From positions 1 to 9,813 of the forward strand of contig CAKQMV010000019.1 in NCBI GenBank assembly GCA_934255135.1: a stretch of DNA of 9,813 nt. The letters run 5' to 3'. A program made the position numbers and the translations under genes. Each line of letters begins with the position of its first letter. Position 1 is the first letter of the stretch. The notes beneath the pieces are model-generated. The model was not told where the DNA came from. It searched no databases and saw only the letters and a list, made by a program, of their open reading frames with translations. This stretch comes from an uncultured Clostridia bacterium. Its GTDB lineage: Bacteria > Bacillota > Clostridia > Peptostreptococcales > Anaerovoracaceae. Of the stretch, positions 7,991-9,813 are shown piece after piece.

Positions 7991-8007
7991 TAAACATTAC
8001 GTGTTTA
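7991..8007. promoter_or_regulatory. Possible operator dyad overlapping the dCMP deaminase promoter
   Basis: The arms TAAACA (7991-7996) and TGTTTA (8002-8007) are perfect inverted repeats around 5 nt (TTACG). The right arm overlaps the best -35 candidate of the plus-strand promoter. The position would suit a repressor, but the motif matches no regulator I can name, and a 6-bp AT-rich dyad can arise by chance. Confidence 0.35.
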
Positions 8008-8032
8008 ATATGTGATGCTTTTGTTCTATAAT
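8004..8032 (+). promoter_or_regulatory. Promoter of the dCMP deaminase-dapB pair
   Basis: A perfect -10 box TATAAT lies at 8027-8032. The best -35 candidate at a 17-bp spacing is TTTAAT (8004-8009), a weak match to TTGACA, so the promoter may need an activator or may be weak. The predicted start near 8039 leaves a leader of about 38 nt before the chosen ATG. It is divergent to the operon promoter at 7901-7929, about 75 bp away. Confidence 0.65.
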
Positions 8033-8061
8033 GACTTTGTATGAGATTTGCTTACTTTGAT

Positions 8062-8067
8062 GGAGGT
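8062..8067 (+). promoter_or_regulatory. Ribosome binding site deciding the dCMP deaminase start
   Basis: GGAGGT lies 9 nt before the ATG at 8077. The in-frame ATG at 8041 has no such site and falls almost on the predicted transcript start, so 8077 is preferred. Confidence 0.75.
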
Positions 8068-8076
8068 AAAACTGTA

Positions 8077-8568
8077 ATGAAAAGAAGCGATTATCTCTCA
8101 TGGGATGAGTATTTCATGGGAGTTGCAAAGCTCGCTGCTATGCGAAGCAAGGATCCTAACACTCAGGTCGGCGCCTGCATCGTTGACCACAATAATGTGA
8201 TTCTTTCGACTGGCTACAACGGTCTTCCTGTTGGCTGCTCTGACGATGAGTTTCCATGGGCGCGTAAGGCGGAGAGAGAGGAGGATACCAAGTATCCTTA
8301 TGTGGTTCATGCAGAGCTTAATGCGATTCTGAATGCCGGAGGCAAGGACCTTCGCGGTTCGAGAATTTACGTTGCGCTTTTTCCATGTAACGAGTGCGCC
8401 AAGGCAATTATCCAGTCAGGAATAAGCGAGGTTGTTTACCTTTCGGATAAGTACAGAGATTCACCGAACAATGTGGCTTCAAGAAGGATGCTCCAGATTG
8501 CGGGCGTGAAGCTCACCAAGTTCACACCGGGAATCTCTTCAATCACTATTGATTTTGAGAATTGCTAA
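8077..8568 (+). CDS. Deoxycytidylate (dCMP) deaminase
   Basis: The enzyme hydrolyses dCMP to dUMP and ammonia in the cytoplasm, feeding thymidylate synthase. It is a zinc deaminase of the cytidine/deoxycytidylate family and corresponds to the type called ComEB in Bacillus subtilis. From the start chosen here it has 163 residues, normal for bacterial members. Visible motifs are SWDEYFMGVAKLAAMRSKDP near the N-terminus, TQVGACIVD at 29-37, and GYNGLP at 46-51, which is typical of dCMP deaminases rather than cytidine or tRNA-adenosine deaminases. HAE at 78-80 supplies the zinc-binding His and catalytic Glu, and PCNEC at 103-107 supplies the two zinc-binding Cys. It is the first gene of a plus-strand pair with dapB. 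A 12-residue longer form from the ATG at 8041 is possible but unlikely. Confidence 0.95.
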   Translation: MKRSDYLSWDEYFMGVAKLAAMRSKDPNTQVGACIVDHNNVILSTGYNGLPVGCSDDEFPWARKAEREEDTKYPYVVHAELNAILNAGGKDLRGSRIYVALFPCNECAKAIIQSGISEVVYLSDKYRDSPNNVASRRMLQIAGVKLTKFTPGISSITIDFENC

Positions 8569-8571
8569 TTA

Positions 8572-8586
8572 AAGCACTTCGTGCTT
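8572..8586 (+). terminator. Weak hairpin after dCMP deaminase, possible partial terminator
   Basis: AAGCAC-TTC-GTGCTT forms a 6-bp stem just after the stop codon. A short T-run (8592-8596) begins 6 nt after the stem, too far for efficient termination. I see no convincing promoter between here and dapB, so it probably attenuates rather than ends the transcript. Confidence 0.4.
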
Positions 8587-8606
8587 AGGTCATTTTTACA
8601 TATTCT

Positions 8607-8614
8607 AAGGAGGT
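8607..8614 (+). promoter_or_regulatory. Ribosome binding site of dapB
   Basis: AAGGAGGT is a full-strength Shine-Dalgarno sequence 9-10 nt ahead of the ATG at 8624. Confidence 0.8.
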
Positions 8615-8623
8615 TATTTTATT

Positions 8624-9409
8624 ATGAAGCTTGTAATTACTGCGCCTCGCGGCAAGATGGGAAGACTTAATACTCTTATTGCTGACGAGAGAGACGACAT
8701 AGAAATCGTTGGCGGAGTTGGTCCTAAGGGTCGTGATTACATCGGATCTGACATTGGAGATGTAGCTGGAATCGGACATAAGGTTGGTGCTCCAGTTTAC
8801 GATTCAATCGAAGGCATCATTGATAGCTGTGACTGCGTTCTTGACTTTTCAACAGTTGAAGAAGCGATGCACATTCTTGATGTATGCAAGGCTCACGGTA
8901 AAGCACTAGTATGCGGATCAACAGGATTCAGCGAAGAGCAGAGAGAGGCTTTTGCCAGCGCGGGTGAGGTAATTCCTGTAATGCTTGCAGCTAACACTTC
9001 AAAGATGGTTAACGTAATGAGCAAGCTCCTTGCTGACGCAGCAAGAGCACTCGGCGAGACATGTGACATTGAGATTGTAGATATGCACGATGCAAAGAAG
9101 CTCGATTCACCGAGTGGAACAGCTAAGGAAATCTGCGAGACTATTCGCGGAGCAATCGATGAAGAGCGTGAAGTCGTTTACGGAAGAGAAGGCAGACAGC
9201 CTCGTAAGGAATGTGAGATTACTCACCACTCACTCCGTGGTGGCGACACTCCATCAAGCCACATCGTATACTTCATGGGCAACGGTGAGAGACTTGAGAT
9301 TGCACACCACTCAATCAACTGGAAGTGCTTTGCAAGCGGTGCAGTAGATGCCTGCGAGTGGATCGTAAAGCAGCCAATCGGAAACTACGTGATTTCACAG
9401 GTTTTCTAA
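8624..9409 (+). CDS. dapB: 4-hydroxy-tetrahydrodipicolinate reductase (EC 1.17.1.8), divergent active site
   Basis: DapB reduces 4-hydroxy-tetrahydrodipicolinate with NAD(P)H in the diaminopimelate/lysine pathway. The 261 residues fit the family. The N-terminal Rossmann loop is APRGKMG (7-13), against the usual GAxGRMG, so the first glycine is an alanine. DFSTVEEA (74-81), CGSTGF (97-102) and AANTS (122-126) match the expected positions of the family's DFT/S, GTTGF and APN segments. The catalytic segment reads MHDAKKLDSPSGTA (154-167). By alignment with the usual HHRxKxDxPSGTA, the first His (H155) and the Lys (K159) are kept, but the second His is Asp and the Arg is Ala. HSLRGGD (202-208) and GERLEIAHH (221-229) also fit. 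It lies 55 bp after the dCMP deaminase gene and ends just before a strong terminator. Assignment as DapB is secure; cofactor preference is not. Confidence 0.93.
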   Translation: MKLVITAPRGKMGRLNTLIADERDDIEIVGGVGPKGRDYIGSDIGDVAGIGHKVGAPVYDSIEGIIDSCDCVLDFSTVEEAMHILDVCKAHGKALVCGSTGFSEEQREAFASAGEVIPVMLAANTSKMVNVMSKLLADAARALGETCDIEIVDMHDAKKLDSPSGTAKEICETIRGAIDEEREVVYGREGRQPRKECEITHHSLRGGDTPSSHIVYFMGNGERLEIAHHSINWKCFASGAVDACEWIVKQPIGNYVISQVF

Positions 9410-9432
9410 GATTGTATTTGAATAGAAGTGTG

Positions 9433-9461
9433 CAGCGCCGGGACTCCGGCGCTGATTTTTT
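9433..9461 (+). terminator. Rho-independent terminator after dapB
   Basis: A 9-bp GC-rich perfect stem, CAGCGCCGG/CCGGCGCTG (9433-9441 with 9446-9454), closes a 4-nt loop and is followed by A and six T residues. It is 23 bp after the dapB stop and ends the dCMP deaminase-dapB transcript. Confidence 0.95.
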
Positions 9462-9738
9462 GTTAGAGGTTGTTATAGATTGTTATAGTGAAAGCCGTGG
9501 GCGCTAAATCTAATTTTCTGAATTACTTGGACATCACACTTGTCCAGTTTTACGTATTACAGATATTCCTGGACATGGCTCTTGTCCAGGTTTGCGACAA
9601 TCAGAGTTTCCTGGACATTATGCTTGTCCAGGTTTGCGGCAATCAGAGTTTCCTGGACAGGCTCTTGTCGATATTCCATGACTTGCAACCCCTTTTAGCG
9701 TACATTCGTGTCCAGAAAAAATGTTTGCGCACACTTTA
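9462..9738. other. Gene-free stretch between the dapB terminator and the right IS, holding a hairpin repeat array
   Basis: No credible gene is seen here. The stretch starts with two copies of TTGTTATAG 10 bp apart (9470-9478 and 9480-9488), continues with a short unremarkable segment, and is then filled by the 42-bp repeat array described separately. A + strand frame open from a GTG at 9488 to 9760 follows the repeat period and runs into the IS terminus. It lacks a ribosome binding site at a workable distance and is best read as a by-product of the repeats. Confidence 0.7.
9526..9735. repeat. Array of about five 42-bp repeats, each containing a TGGACA/TGTCCA dyad
   Basis: Units begin at 9526, 9568, 9610 and 9652, all exactly 42 bp apart; a decayed fifth begins near 9694. 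The two best units (9568 and 9610) have CCTGGACA, a 7-nt loop, TGTCCAGG and a 19-bp linker beginning TTTGCG. They differ at 5 of 42 positions, and 4 of these are in the loop while both stem arms are identical. Unit 1 keeps a 6-bp core stem with a diverged linker. Unit 4 keeps the left arm but its right arm has decayed to TGTCGATA. In unit 5 only TGTCCAG (9709-9715) remains, in phase. Forty-two bp is about four helical turns, so the dyads face the same side of the helix. Function unknown. Confidence 0.85.
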
Positions 9739-9765
9739 TGAGGTGCACCCCAAAAAGTAGAGTCA
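9739..9765 (+). repeat. Left terminal inverted repeat (IRL) of the right IS element
   Basis: It starts TGAGGTGCACCCC and continues through AAAAAGTAGAGTCA. The TG terminus and the shared AAAAGTAGAGT core match the reverse complement of the repeat at 46-74, with differences mainly at the two positions after TGAGGTG and one before the A-run. Confidence 0.78.
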
Positions 9766-9794
9766 TAAAAAAGATGATATACTACAAATAACAT

Positions 9795-9801
9795 GGAGGT
9801 G
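9795..9801 (+). promoter_or_regulatory. Ribosome binding site of the right IS orfA
   Basis: GGAGGTG lies 4 nt before the ATG at 9806, marking that ATG as the transposase start. Confidence 0.7.
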
Positions 9802-9805
9802 CGAA

Positions 9806-9813
9806 ATGGATAG
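9806..9813 (+). CDS. Start of IS3-family transposase orfA, cut by the window edge
   Basis: Only ATG GAT AG is present, coding for Met, Asp and then Arg or Ser. In the IS3 family the first frame, orfA, encodes a helix-turn-helix protein that is joined to orfB by programmed frameshifting. The assignment rests wholly on position: about 40 bp inside the terminal repeat, behind a strong ribosome binding site. Confidence 0.6.

Larger units (their letters stand above)
9739..9813 (+). mobile_element. 5' end of a second IS3-family insertion sequence, same orientation as the first
   Basis: The element starts TGAGGTG at 9739 and runs off the window. It has a left terminal repeat, a TATACT box at 9778-9783 that could serve as a -10, a strong ribosome binding site and the first codons of the transposase. 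Its terminus pairs with that of the element at 1-74, so the two are the same or closely related IS types in direct orientation, separated by about 9.66 kb. It abuts the decayed end of the 42-bp repeat array. Confidence 0.8.

Noticed and set aside
9526..9735. CRISPR-like array
   Set aside because: The 42-bp units are contiguous tandem copies whose linkers are also repeated rather than unique. The arms decay from unit to unit, and no cas gene is present.
9488..9760. A 90-codon open frame encoding 14-residue repeats (FLDMALVQVCDNQS and similar)
   Set aside because: The periodicity is simply the 42-bp DNA repeat read in one frame. There is no ribosome binding site at a suitable distance from the GTG, the changes preserve the DNA dyad rather than the protein, and the frame ends inside the IS terminus.
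1..9813. Composite transposon carrying accessory cargo
   Set aside because: The interior consists of core metabolic and translation genes with their own promoters and terminators. Independent IS insertions on either side of a normal chromosomal segment are simpler.

Overview
The window looks like a chromosomal segment of a low-to-mid GC Firmicute, most likely a Clostridia-class anaerobe. The signs are strong AGGAGG-type ribosome binding sites, consensus sigma-A promoters, frequent AGA arginine codons, single-chain pyruvate carboxylase, and a DapB with an unusual glycine loop and active site. The family-level placement is inference; I could not run a search.

Layout. Positions 1-74 are the 3' end of an IS3-family insertion sequence on the + strand (last 12 transposase codons and right terminal repeat). 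Positions 75-479 contain no gene I recognise, only two short open frames that may be debris of an older gene, and a nested inverted repeat. A strong terminator at 480-515 closes a minus-strand operon that reads, in transcription order, DUF2207 membrane protein (7839-6004), typA/bipA (5992-4115) and pyc (4014-556). Its promoter has a perfect TATAAT box and a 17-bp spacer at 7901-7929. A divergent promoter near 8004-8032 drives a plus-strand pair: dCMP deaminase (8077-8568) and dapB (8624-9409), ended by a strong terminator at 9433-9461. After it comes an array of 42-bp repeats (9526 to about 9735), each built on a TGGACA/TGTCCA dyad. The array is cut off by the left end of a second IS3-family element (9739 to the window end) in the same orientation as the first.

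How the genes work together. These are housekeeping functions. Pyc makes oxaloacetate, the precursor of aspartate; DapB works further down the aspartate family on the lysine/diaminopimelate branch that feeds the cell wall. dCMP deaminase supplies dUMP for thymidylate synthesis. TypA/BipA is a ribosome-associated GTPase, and the DUF2207 protein is a membrane protein of unknown role that shares a transcript with it. I see no defence system, CRISPR array, tRNA or rRNA. The unusual material lies at the edges: the phased hairpin array, the matching IS ends on both sides, the unassigned left stretch, and the altered DapB active site.
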